This document shows positions 9,629 through 17,070 of a stretch of 64,000 nt of DNA, in pieces. The notes under the pieces are model-generated. The model was not told the origin of the DNA and did not search any database. It saw only the letters and a program-made list of their open reading frames with translations. This stretch comes from Metallosphaera tengchongensis (GTDB taxonomy: Archaea; Thermoproteota; Thermoprotei_A; Sulfolobales; Sulfolobaceae). Numbering within the stretch: position 1 is the first letter of the stretch; every line of letters begins with the position of its first letter. The position numbers were made by a program, and so were the translations under genes. The DNA is taken from the NCBI RefSeq assembly GCF_013343295.1, contig NZ_CP049074.1, positions 1,159,501 through 1,223,500 of the forward strand, read 5' to 3'.

Positions 9629-10000
9629 TTGAAGTTCGAACTGGCCCCAGATGTTAAGAAAACGGCTGAAACAGTTAACCTGAAGTTAGATCTAGGACTA
9701 GACCTAGAGAGGGTTGAATTCATCAGGAGCTTCGGTTCTAGATCGAGAGCGTATGCTAGAACCCTAGCTCTTCCAAGTCAGTGGAGGTATATTCTAGATT
9801 CCAGGAAGATATATATTGTCGAAGTCATTTCAGAAAAATTCGACCGGTTAACTTGCGAAGACAGGGTTTATATTGTGGTCCATGAACTGATGCACATTCC
9901 TAACGGAATGCGTGGTGGATTAAGGAATCATAGTTATGCTGGTTTTAGAAGAATTCGTCATTTAACGCGAAAAGTCCTCTCGGAACAGGAGTTATGTTAA
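9629..10000 (+). CDS. Small putative metallopeptidase (HExxH, COG4900-like)
   Basis: 123 residues starting at TTG, because no ATG lies upstream in frame. The C-terminal half has VVHELMHIPNG, an HExxH zinc motif, followed by GGLRNHSYAGFRRIRHLT, whose later His could be the third ligand. The N-terminal half is a small alpha/beta domain. This matches short archaeal predicted metallopeptidases of the COG4900 kind. No signal peptide or membrane segment is seen, so it is probably cytoplasmic. The substrate is unknown and peptidase activity is unproven for the family. Confidence 0.7.
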   Translation: MKFELAPDVKKTAETVNLKLDLGLDLERVEFIRSFGSRSRAYARTLALPSQWRYILDSRKIYIVEVISEKFDRLTCEDRVYIVVHELMHIPNGMRGGLRNHSYAGFRRIRHLTRKVLSEQELC

Positions 10001-10141
10001 TTAAATACACTCTATCAGGGTTACTTGAAAAAAGGACGAATTTGGAAAAATCAGAAGAAGACTTGACATTTAAATGAAGGGTTAGTCTAGGCATTAGAAA
10101 CCCCTATCCAGAACGTAAGGGTTCATTAGATCAATTGAGAT

Positions 10142-10167
10142 CTGAGCTCCTCCCCGCCTTAAGGGCC
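10142..10167 (-). repeat. IS200/IS605-like end hairpin, solo copy (minus strand)
   Basis: On the minus strand the sequence reads GGCCCTTAAGGCGGGG followed by AGGAGCTCAG, the same stem-plus-tail design as at 301-329 and 38028-38057. It lies in a 268-base spacer between the metallopeptidase and two membrane-protein genes with no transposase gene nearby. It is either a solo end left by an excised element or an unrelated conserved hairpin. Confidence 0.4.
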
Positions 10168-10220
10168 AGGTTTGTGGTTAAATTATCGATGTAGGGAAGT
10201 TGTTTATGGATACACTTAGA

Positions 10221-10231
10221 AATTTTATATA
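10221..10231 (+). promoter_or_regulatory. TATA-like box before the 10269 operon
   Basis: The sequence AATTTTATATA lies about 40 bases before the ATG at 10269. It would place a transcription start near 10250 with a short leader. Assigned by eye only. Confidence 0.35.
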
Positions 10232-10268
10232 CTGGCAGTTTTCAGTTACCAAAACAATGTGAAAAAAC

Positions 10269-10673
10269 ATGGACTCAGTGAAGTTGGCGGCAGTCTTCAT
10301 ATCAATTGCTTTTCTAGTAGCGTTCGTAGTCATGCTTAATGTAAAAACCCTTCTCTTGACAAGCGTAAACCAGATTAATCAGTTGAGAGAGTCATTGGGG
10401 AAAGTGAAAATTTCTTCCGTTTCGTCATCCCCCAAGAACATTACACTTTCAATTTATAATCCATTTAACGTTTCTATTTATATCTATAACGTGTCTGGAC
10501 CCTATGTCACTTTAGACCAACCAGTAAAGGTTTCGCCCAATACCACTGAGGACTTCGTGATTCTCATCACGAATCCAGGCTCTTTCTACAACTTGGCAAA
10601 CGCTAGACAAGAGAACATTACACTTTATATGGGTCTAGGGAATTTTAATTTCACTCAGGTGGTCAATATATGA
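10269..10673 (+). CDS. Unknown membrane-anchored extracellular protein
   Basis: 134 residues. An N-terminal hydrophobic helix (about residues 6-28) is followed by a domain rich in Thr, Asn and Ser with many N-x-[ST] sites and segments such as NITLSIYNPFNVSIYIYNVSG, which looks like a beta-sandwich facing the outside of the cell. I do not recognise a family; LEA14-like or pilin-accessory folds are possible. Its stop overlaps the start of the next gene by 4 bases, so the two membrane proteins are cotranslated and may work together. The architecture (one helix plus beta domain) resembles the protein at 58980 in the oxidase locus, but I see no clear sequence match. Confidence 0.65.
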   Translation: MDSVKLAAVFISIAFLVAFVVMLNVKTLLLTSVNQINQLRESLGKVKISSVSSSPKNITLSIYNPFNVSIYIYNVSGPYVTLDQPVKVSPNTTEDFVILITNPGSFYNLANARQENITLYMGLGNFNFTQVVNI

Positions 10674-11194
10674 AAAACAAGTTCTCAGTAGCCTACTACG
10701 GCTTAGTCGCGTTGGTCACTGTAATTCCATTGCCTTGGTGGTATTACAGCGTAGGGGGCATTGTTACCATATCAGACTCACCTTTTCAGGTTCTAATCCT
10801 GTTCTTGGGAACTAGACTGTTCTTGTCTGATGTAATTACTTTCTTTCTAACTGCCTTTAGGATATACGTGTTCATTATTTCGCTAGGTTACATGGTTCAG
10901 GTTTCAAGGGGCTACAAAAAAGTTTACTCTACTATGTTCTGGTTCCCCGTATTCTATATTTTAGATCCTGTGTTAATATATGTACTATTCAATTTCATTC
11001 CTCAACTTCTGGGGATCCCAATACAATACCCTTTCTTCATATGGGGTACAGAAAAACTCTCCTCTAGTTATAAGGGGAATATGATAACCGCCTACGTTCA
11101 GAGTTACCCCACCTTCACATATTGGATCGCTCTTGCAAGTGCCTTCCTTTATCCTCTCTCAAGGTTAGAGCTTAGGAAAGCAGCTACCAAGTAA
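10670..11194 (+). CDS. Unknown polytopic membrane protein
   Basis: 174 residues with about four or five hydrophobic segments (near 8-26, 42-58, 64-82, 92-116 and 148-164) and a basic C-terminal end. The loop ending PLPWWYYSVGG probably faces outside. No known motif is recognised. It is translationally coupled (ATGA overlap) to the anchored protein before it, which suggests a two-component membrane complex of unknown role. A 345-base gene-free stretch follows. Confidence 0.65.
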   Translation: MKNKFSVAYYGLVALVTVIPLPWWYYSVGGIVTISDSPFQVLILFLGTRLFLSDVITFFLTAFRIYVFIISLGYMVQVSRGYKKVYSTMFWFPVFYILDPVLIYVLFNFIPQLLGIPIQYPFFIWGTEKLSSSYKGNMITAYVQSYPTFTYWIALASAFLYPLSRLELRKAATK

Positions 11195-11539
11195 TTTTAA
11201 GGTTGTTATAGAGGGAAGATAATAAAGTGCTCACTCGAACCAAAATTCTAATAGATGGGTGATAAGGTATCTCGTTGATTTTAACCCCCCAGTAGAAAGT
11301 CTATTATTTCATTTCTCAATCCTGTCTTGACACAACATACTCGCTTGACTGAAATTTGGACAAAACCAAATAACCTAAGTCATTATTCTATAGATATATT
11401 TAATTCAACTTATAATTGTCCTCTTAGAGTTAATTGGATGTAAATCATATTAACTATATTTGATAACTTTGAGTAAATCTAATATCTTTCAATCCCCTTA
11501 CTTATTTATAAGCTTTAGAAAGTAAAGTAGAGTTAGAAG
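11195..11539. other. Gene-free spacer
   Basis: 345 AT-rich bases. I see no convincing ORF, RNA gene or repeat. The stretch ATAAGCTTTAGAAAG just before 11540 may hold the promoter of the DoxX gene. Confidence 0.5.
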
Positions 11540-11953
11540 ATGAATCAGATGGATCAAATACTAAGTTCAACGGGAATCTTGATCTTTAGGTTGCTCTACG
11601 GAGTGGCATTAATTCCCCACTCTTTTCCTAAAATAAATAGGGCCGGAAATAAACAGATGAAAGGCTACATGAAACAAATCGGTATTCATCCCGCATTCGT
11701 AGATCTGTCTATGATAATTGAGTTGTTAGGTGGTATCCTAGTTATTTTGGGAACGTTATACATTCTTGTTGGTGCTGTTCTTGTCCTGTTCTTCCTAGGC
11801 ACAGTCGTAACGAGCATAGCTAAGATGAAGAAACCTCTTCCATCAATGACGAGCCCAGGATATGACTTAGATATTTTATTTCTCGCCGGTGCCATATTAT
11901 TACTAATAACTGGACCTGGGAGCTTTTCTATACTAGCTGGGCCATCCCTATAA
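11540..11953 (+). CDS. DoxX family membrane protein
   Basis: 137 residues with four hydrophobic segments and the DoxX-family opening (LIFRLLYGVALIPHSFPKI), here with the conserved Gly-x2-x2-HG-like turn written as IPHSFPK. The middle has GGILVILGTLYILVGAVLV and the end GAILLLITGPGSFS, both usual for the family. DoxX/DoxD-like proteins are linked to quinone-dependent oxidation or membrane stress, but this short type has no proven reaction. It is monocistronic; the ATG at 11540 follows an AT-rich promoter region. Confidence 0.8.
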   Translation: MNQMDQILSSTGILIFRLLYGVALIPHSFPKINRAGNKQMKGYMKQIGIHPAFVDLSMIIELLGGILVILGTLYILVGAVLVLFFLGTVVTSIAKMKKPLPSMTSPGYDLDILFLAGAILLLITGPGSFSILAGPSL

Positions 11954-12018
11954 CCTAAGGAAAAGCCAACGTTAAGGAATTTCCAACCATTTTTATTGGA
12001 AGTTGTACCTGAAAAAAG

Positions 12019-12450
12019 TTATTCCTCTTTTTTTACCTTTCTTCCCCTTATAATGTACCAGGTCCCCAAACCCTTAGCACCTATCCTCCCATCCTGGTCT
12101 CTGAGCTCTATGTCCACAACTATGGCAGTGTAACCTTTGCGTAACACTTTGGCCCTGCAAAGGAACGGACCTTTATACATAGGTTCTAAGAAATTAACTT
12201 TCAGTTCCTGCGTTACCTGGTCATCGCCATCATTAACACTTGCCACAGCAATCCCCCCAGCGAAATCCATTATGGTCATTATCATACCACCGTTCAGCAC
12301 TCCTCCCCTTCTGGTAATCTCGGTCTTATAAGGAATTTCAAGAAGTGCTTCACCTGTCCTTAATTCCCTTATTTTACCTTCCAACATTCTAAAGACCGGG
12401 TCTCCTTCCTCAAGGTAAGACTGTAATTCCTGAAGGGTCTGAAAATTCAT
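12019..12450 (-). CDS. PaaI-type hotdog thioesterase
   Basis: 143 residues forming one hotdog domain. The motif [22 protein letters not shown] contains the usual PaaI pattern H/N-GG-x4-L-D with Asn in place of His, followed by the long central helix, and [11 protein letters not shown] matches the strand that binds the pantetheine arm. It likely hydrolyses acyl- or aroyl-CoA esters in the cytoplasm. It lies beside the acyl-CoA catabolic block and the HxlR regulator, so it may release CoA from its intermediates; that link is inference. Confidence 0.85.
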   Translation of the reverse strand: MNFQTLQELQSYLEEGDPVFRMLEGKIRELRTGEALLEIPYKTEITRRGGVLNGGMIMTIMDFAGGIAVASVNDGDDQVTQELKVNFLEPMYKGPFLCRAKVLRKGYTAIVVDIELRDQDGRIGAKGLGTWYIIRGRKVKKEE

Positions 12451-12527
12451 ACGTTACACTACGTGGTAATGGTATAAATAAGTCACGTAGTTTATCATAT
12501 TATTTTCATTATATTGAATGCTTTCTC

Positions 12528-12554
12528 CGACCTTTAGGGCAGGGAGGAAGTCGG
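12528..12554 (+). repeat. Degenerate IS200/IS605-like hairpin
   Basis: The segment reads GACCTTTAGGGCAGGGAGGAAGTCGG. It keeps the loop, one arm and the GAGGAAGTC tail of the hairpins at 301 and 38028, but the 5' arm is eroded. It is probably a decayed copy. Confidence 0.35.
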
Positions 12555-12575
12555 CCTAGGTTTGCAAAAGAACTA

Positions 12576-12944
12576 TTAGTGAGAGATCTCTCTAGGTTTA
12601 TCTTTGCGTCCAGTAGGGCTCAGAACCCATTTTTCTCCCCATTCACCCATTATCTTGAACAGCGATTGAAGTTCCTTTCCTTTATCTGTTAGGCTGTACT
12701 CTACCTTAAACGGTCTAGTGCTTACTATTTTCCTTTCCACAATGTCATTATCTTCCATGAATTTAAGGGTGGAGGACAAGGTCTTTGAGCTAAGTCCAGT
12801 TTCCTTTAATAACTTATTGAAGCCTCTGGGTCCCTCAAACAAGTACCTTAGCACCAACAGTCTAGGTTCAGTGCCTATGATCTTTATGGTCTCCACTATG
12901 GGGCAGGCAGACTTATTTTGTTCATTACGTGAAATTGATGCCAT
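12576..12944 (-). CDS. HxlR-family winged-helix regulator
   Basis: 122 residues. The pattern CPIVETIKIIGTEPRLLVL and then FNKLLKETGLSSKTLSSTLKFM gives the HxlR winged helix with its N-terminal Cys (CPI), and the wing and dimer helix follow (VEYSLTDKGKELQSL). HxlR/DUF24 proteins are often thiol- or aldehyde-responsive. It sits just downstream, on the same strand, of the thioesterase's promoter side and upstream of the acyl-CoA block, which makes it a candidate local regulator; the effector is unknown. An AT box at 12971-12980 lies about 30 bases before its ATG. Confidence 0.87.
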   Translation of the reverse strand: MASISRNEQNKSACPIVETIKIIGTEPRLLVLRYLFEGPRGFNKLLKETGLSSKTLSSTLKFMEDNDIVERKIVSTRPFKVEYSLTDKGKELQSLFKIMGEWGEKWVLSPTGRKDKPREISH

Positions 12945-12970
12945 CTACTTTACTTTGGCTAGTTCCCACT

Positions 12971-12980
12971 AAATAAATCT
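12971..12980 (-). promoter_or_regulatory. TATA box of the HxlR gene
   Basis: The minus-strand sequence AGATTTATTT is centred about 31 bases before the ATG at 12944. Assigned by eye. Confidence 0.35.
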
Positions 12981-13128
12981 TCTCTTTTTTTAGCAACGGA
13001 ATATTACGTTACCCCTCTTTCTCTTAATTGAAATGAAAATAGTTTTCAAATAGTTTTTCCTTAAGAACGTTACGCGGGAAAAGTTGACTCAGTGGAGCTT
13101 GTTCTTAATACTTCAGTTCACAGTACTG

Positions 13129-14958
13129 TCATTTACCTATGGATTTTTTAATGATTTCTAAGGATTGAGGGTTTTCCAAGGAAGAAATATCACCTAAATC
13201 CCTGCCCAAGATTGTATTTCGTATCAACCTCCTCATTATCTTTGCGTTTCTAGTCTTAGGAAGTTCGGGGACTAACCTCAATTCGGATGGCATGAGTGCC
13301 TTCCCCAATTTTTCTTCTAAGTAGTTTACAATATCCTTTTCTAGTCCGTCTTTTATTATCTTCGGAACAGCTAGACAGATTATTCTCTCCCCCTTTAACT
13401 GATCCGGTACGCCCACGCATGCGCTCTCCACGACGGCTGGGTGCGAGTTAATTACCGCTTCGATCTCTCCTGGACCTACTCTCTTACCTGATACTTTTAT
13501 GGTATCATCGCTTCTTCCAAGTATGTAGAAATAACCCTCACTGTCCTTCATAGCCAAATCACCGTGAACCCACACACCTTTCCATTTGGACCAGTACGTG
13601 GAAATATACCTTTCTGGGTCCTTCCAGAATCCTCTAGTCATACCTGGCCATAAACTCAGTATTACGAGCTCACCCTCGTAGTTTGGGGGAGCGGCCTGAC
13701 CGTCTTCCCTCATCACTTCAGCCCTTATACCAGGGGACTGTCCGTTGAACGCTGAAGGCTTCATTTCCTTTACGACGTAGTTACCGAGTATCCCACCAGA
13801 AATTTCTGTACCACCAGAGTAGTTTATTACAGGAGCAGACGTAGCCTCAGCCACCCAGTTCCAGGACTCGGGATCGATTGGTTCTCCAGTGTTTCCTACC
13901 ACCCTGACGTCTAATTTCGCGTTGGGTCTAGAAGCCCTAAGGCTCCTAATTAGACTTGCCGAAAGTCCTAAAACCTTAACGTTGGCGGAGGATATGAACC
14001 TTTGAAGCGTTTCCGAGTCCGCAAAACCGTCGAGCAAAGCCATGTTAGCGCCTAAAATTAGCGAGCCAAACACCAGCCACGGTCCCATCATCCAGCCCAT
14101 GTCAGAAATCCATGAAACGAACTCTGTTTTTCTTACGTCAAAGTGGAAATACATATCTGCAGCTGCCTTTATCGGAAATCCGCCATGTACGTGGACGCAT
14201 CCTTTAGGTTTACCCGTAGTACCGGAGGTGTATATTATCATAAGAGGATCTTCACTCTCGGTCTCTTCATATCCGTCTCCTCCCTCCCTCAATAGATCCT
14301 CTAGGTTCCAATAGTCCTTAAGCTCCTTGTTTGTCTTCAAAGCAATTTTGATCAAATTGAACTTTTCCAGATTTCTAAAAGGTTCAATTTCTTTCCCCTT
14401 TCTCTTGTAACTATCGACAGTGAAAATTGCCCTCGCTTCGCTGTCCTCTAACCTAACCCTTATTGGTTCTTCTCCGTATCCAGAAAACAACGGAACCACT
14501 ATCATCCCAGCTCTCACTATACCTAGCATGATTGGCACTATCTCAGCCCTCATGGGCATATAGACTGCTACTCGATCTCCCTTCCTCAACCCGTTTCTTT
14601 TAAGCCAACTGGAAATCGACTTGGACCATTGTAAAACCTGAGAGGAAGTGAGCTCCTTTATATCCCCTTCTTCATTCATGGACCTAACCATTACATCTGG
14701 ACTATCCTTTATCTGATCCGAGATGTTTAGGCTGGCTCCAACAAACCACTTTGCCCACTCTCTACCTAGAGAAGTGTCGAGAACTCTTTTGGGTTTTTTC
14801 TTAAGAACAAGAGAAACCTCATCAAGAAAATCAGGCCAAAATACCTCAGGTTTACTCCAAGAGAGTTCTTGAAAATGGTTTAGAGATATACCTCGATGTG
14901 CCAGCCACTTTCCAATATTGCTTTCTTCTATCCAATCCCTATCAGGTCTCCATATCAT
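13129..14958 (-). CDS. Acyl-CoA synthetase (acetyl/acetoacetyl-CoA synthetase-like, ANL superfamily)
   Basis: 609 residues of the ANL adenylate-forming fold. The P-loop motif IIYTSGTTGKPKG lies near residue 240, the A5 motif is YSGGTEISGG, and the C-terminal hinge and lysine region is GRSDDTIKVSGKRVGPGEIE; the catalytic Lys appears in TRNAKIMRR. The long N-terminal part (WRPDRDWIEESNIGKWL) matches acetoacetyl-CoA/acetyl-CoA synthetase-like enzymes. It activates a carboxylic acid to its CoA ester. Its start overlaps the stop of the DUF35 gene by 4 bases, so it is the last gene of the minus-strand acyl-CoA operon. The substrate is unknown and may be a branched or cyclic acid. Confidence 0.9.
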   Translation of the reverse strand: MIWRPDRDWIEESNIGKWLAHRGISLNHFQELSWSKPEVFWPDFLDEVSLVLKKKPKRVLDTSLGREWAKWFVGASLNISDQIKDSPDVMVRSMNEEGDIKELTSSQVLQWSKSISSWLKRNGLRKGDRVAVYMPMRAEIVPIMLGIVRAGMIVVPLFSGYGEEPIRVRLEDSEARAIFTVDSYKRKGKEIEPFRNLEKFNLIKIALKTNKELKDYWNLEDLLREGGDGYEETESEDPLMIIYTSGTTGKPKGCVHVHGGFPIKAAADMYFHFDVRKTEFVSWISDMGWMMGPWLVFGSLILGANMALLDGFADSETLQRFISSANVKVLGLSASLIRSLRASRPNAKLDVRVVGNTGEPIDPESWNWVAEATSAPVINYSGGTEISGGILGNYVVKEMKPSAFNGQSPGIRAEVMREDGQAAPPNYEGELVILSLWPGMTRGFWKDPERYISTYWSKWKGVWVHGDLAMKDSEGYFYILGRSDDTIKVSGKRVGPGEIEAVINSHPAVVESACVGVPDQLKGERIICLAVPKIIKDGLEKDIVNYLEEKLGKALMPSELRLVPELPKTRNAKIMRRLIRNTILGRDLGDISSLENPQSLEIIKKSIGK

Positions 14959-15383
14959 TTCACTCTAACCCTAAGAGGAATATCGTATGTTTCGATTTCA
15001 ACCTTTCTCCCAATCTCAGGAACGCCGTCTAAGTAAGCCAACAGACCGCCAGAAGCTCCGTGGAATCTAATTAGTCCTATGGTTACAGGTTTTTCAAGAC
15101 GATTTCCGTCACTATCATAATACACCACGGTAAAAGTTTCAAGGTATGCCTCCTTAAGTTCCAAGTACTCTCCATTTTCAACGAAGCACTCCTCGCAGTA
15201 CATCCTTGGGGGTACGTAGACTTTCCCGCACTTTGGACACTTCCTCCCCAGGATCTTCCCCTCCTTCAACCCCTTTAGGAAATTCTCTCCGTCGCTTCCT
15301 ACCGTATACACGTAACTGTTAACTTCCATTACGTCCTTCCAAGTTAGGAGATCAGTTTCCCTTCCAGTCTTATCCCATGACAT
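14955..15383 (-). CDS. DUF35 OB-fold protein with zinc ribbon (paralog A)
   Basis: 142 residues. A rubredoxin-like zinc ribbon (RKCPKCGKVYVPP, then YCEECF; C-x2-C and C-x2-C) is followed by an OB fold (LETFTVVYYDSDG onward). DUF35 proteins are partners of thiolase-fold enzymes: in archaeal acetoacetyl-CoA thiolase/HMG-CoA synthase complexes and in the Ltp2/ChsH2 aldolase they bind the CoA ester. It is separated from paralog B by one base and carries a 102-bp stretch (15183-15284) identical to one in paralog B. It most likely pairs with one of the two thiolase-fold proteins upstream in the operon. Confidence 0.88.
   Translation of the reverse strand: MSWDKTGRETDLLTWKDVMEVNSYVYTVGSDGENFLKGLKEGKILGRKCPKCGKVYVPPRMYCEECFVENGEYLELKEAYLETFTVVYYDSDGNRLEKPVTIGLIRFHGASGGLLAYLDGVPEIGRKVEIETYDIPLRVRVK
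15183..15284 (-). repeat. 102-bp perfect direct repeat, copy in DUF35 paralog A
   Basis: By direct reading this segment is identical to 15682-15783 at all 102 positions. It encodes the zinc-ribbon portion of the DUF35 proteins. Outside it the two genes differ strongly, so recent gene conversion or partial duplication is likely. Confidence 0.9.
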
Positions 15384-15384
15384 A

Positions 15385-15894
15385 TTAGATCACCTCGAAG
15401 CACTCAATATCGTCTATGCTTCCTACCCTTTTTTCCGTAGGCCTCCATCGGGCTTTAACCCTCCTACCAAAAATCTTCATGTTTTTAACCTCCTCGTAAG
15501 AGCAACATATCCTGTGGAATAGTCCGGGGTAAACATAGTCCCTAGAGGTTGAAGGGAAAAGCCTTATGGTCCCTACAATCTCGGGTTCCTCTAACCTGTC
15601 CCTAGTCCAAGAGATGAAGCTAGCCACTGCCGTCATCACAACTCCCTCGTCTGAAACCTGCGTCCAGCTGGAAGTTGGGCAGAAGCACTCCTCGCAGTAC
15701 ATCCTTGGGGGTACGTAGACTTTCCCGCACTTTGGACACTTCCTCCCCAGGATCTTCCCCTCCTTCAACCCCTTTAGGAAATTACTTATTGCCTGTCCAG
15801 CGGTATAAGAGTATTTAGCCTCTGGTTTGTAGGTTATTGTAAAGTGGGTTTTCAATTCCTCATCCTTTAAAGGATGTAGAGTCATGTTCCTCAC
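15385..15894 (-). CDS. DUF35 OB-fold protein with zinc ribbon (paralog B)
   Basis: 169 residues: an N-terminal helix (residues 1-40, GQAISNFLKGLKEGK), a zinc ribbon with the same four Cys as paralog A, then an OB fold (VVMTAVASFISW onward). The zinc-ribbon segment is identical in DNA to that of paralog A, but the OB folds are only distantly alike, which suggests the two serve different partners or substrates. Its start abuts the stop of the thiolase-fold gene at 15895, so it is in the same operon. The partner role is inferred from the known DUF35-thiolase pairing. Confidence 0.88.
   Translation of the reverse strand: MRNMTLHPLKDEELKTHFTITYKPEAKYSYTAGQAISNFLKGLKEGKILGRKCPKCGKVYVPPRMYCEECFCPTSSWTQVSDEGVVMTAVASFISWTRDRLEEPEIVGTIRLFPSTSRDYVYPGLFHRICCSYEEVKNMKIFGRRVKARWRPTEKRVGSIDDIECFEVI
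15682..15783 (-). repeat. 102-bp perfect direct repeat, copy in DUF35 paralog B
   Basis: Second copy of the repeat at 15183-15284, in the same orientation and in the same reading frame, starting 499 bases away. Identical at every position by eye. Confidence 0.9.
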
Positions 15895-17070
15895 CTAGTT
15901 CCTCATAACTATCACAGTGGAGGCTTGCATTAGATCCCCCCACGCTTGGGCCACTCCTGTGTGAACAGGTCTTTTGACCTGCATTTTATCAGCTGTTCCC
16001 TTTAGTTGCCAGTAAATACTGATCACTTTCATTAACCCTGCAGCGGCTATGGGATTGCCAACCCCCAGTAACCCGCCGGAGGGACTGCTGGGAATGTCCC
16101 CGTCCTTGTCGAAGAACCCCTCTTTGAGCAGAGCTGGTGCCTCTCCCTTCCTGGCAAGAAGCAGCCCCTCTAAGTGGTGAAGTTCCTTGTAATCAAAGGG
16201 GTCATAAGGTTCAACCACGTCTACCTCCTTTTGAGGTCTTTCGACTCCAGCCATTTTGTAGGCCATCCTCGCGGCGTTCTCCAAATACCTAGGGTAAGCT
16301 AGTTCCCTGTTGGGCCAGGTTGTGTTGTCCAAAGTCCATCCGACCCCTTCAATCCACACAGGGGTATCTGTGTACCTTCTAGCTACATCCCCATCTACCA
16401 TGACCATGGCTGCAGCCCCATCACTAACAGGACTTACGTCAAGTAGCTGAACTGGCCATACTAGAACCTCGCTCCTAAGCACATCATCCACGGTGATTTC
16501 CCCTCCCAGTTGAGCGTATGGGTTGACTGAGGCGTTTCTCTTGTTCTTAACTGACACTAAGGCTATCTCTTCCTTACTAACGTTATTCACGTGCATGTAC
16601 CTGTGCATTTCCATTGCGAAAATCCAGATCAGGTTCGGGTTGAGAGGTTTTTCGGTGATCGGATCCCAGATGTATCTAAATACTGCTTGAGGGTGTGGTC
16701 TACCAGGGCTCATCTTCTCTTCAGCCACAGCTAGGACTTTCTTGCACATGCCACTTGCCACATGGTACCACGCAGAAATTGCTGTCATTACCCCAGTGGC
16801 ACCTCCAACGAAGACTCTGCTCACAGGCCTCCCTGTACCTCCTGAACCGTGGGCCAGGTATTCGCCCTTCATATGAACCCCATCAAACGCATCAGGGGCA
16901 CTTCCTATTACGACGCAATCTATATCCTTCAACTCCAAGTTTGCCTCCTCCAGCGCCTTCCTGGACGCTTCCCACGCTAACTCTTGTGGGGTTTCAAGGA
17001 ACCTTCTCCTGAAGGGGGTCATCCCGGCCCCTATGGCTGCTACTTTCCTATACTTTAAGTTTACCCTCAT
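15895..17070 (-). CDS. Thiolase-fold protein without catalytic Cys (SCP2/Ltp2-like), paralog 1
   Basis: 391 residues from ATG 17070, which overlaps the stop of the upstream gene (ATGA); a longer frame to 17118 exists but would run into the neighbour. The fold is SCP2-type thiolase (VAAIGAGMTPF start, EASRKALEEANLELKDID). The position of the nucleophilic Cys (usually CASG) reads GGATGVM, and the usual GHP motif reads GVGNPIAAAG, so classical thiolysis is not expected. It keeps EPYDPFDYKELHHLEGL, resembling the Tyr-rich segment of Ltp2 aldolases. With DUF35 neighbours it may cleave or form C-C bonds by an aldol route; this is inference. Confidence 0.82.
   Translation of the reverse strand: MRVNLKYRKVAAIGAGMTPFRRRFLETPQELAWEASRKALEEANLELKDIDCVVIGSAPDAFDGVHMKGEYLAHGSGGTGRPVSRVFVGGATGVMTAISAWYHVASGMCKKVLAVAEEKMSPGRPHPQAVFRYIWDPITEKPLNPNLIWIFAMEMHRYMHVNNVSKEEIALVSVKNKRNASVNPYAQLGGEITVDDVLRSEVLVWPVQLLDVSPVSDGAAAMVMVDGDVARRYTDTPVWIEGVGWTLDNTTWPNRELAYPRYLENAARMAYKMAGVERPQKEVDVVEPYDPFDYKELHHLEGLLLARKGEAPALLKEGFFDKDGDIPSSPSGGLLGVGNPIAAAGLMKVISIYWQLKGTADKMQVKRPVHTGVAQAWGDLMQASTVIVMRN

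Noticed and set aside
16695-17012. 105-codon frame opposite the thiolase-fold gene
   Set aside because: Very Pro/Ser/His-rich translation typical of antisense frames; the thiolase-fold gene explains the sequence.
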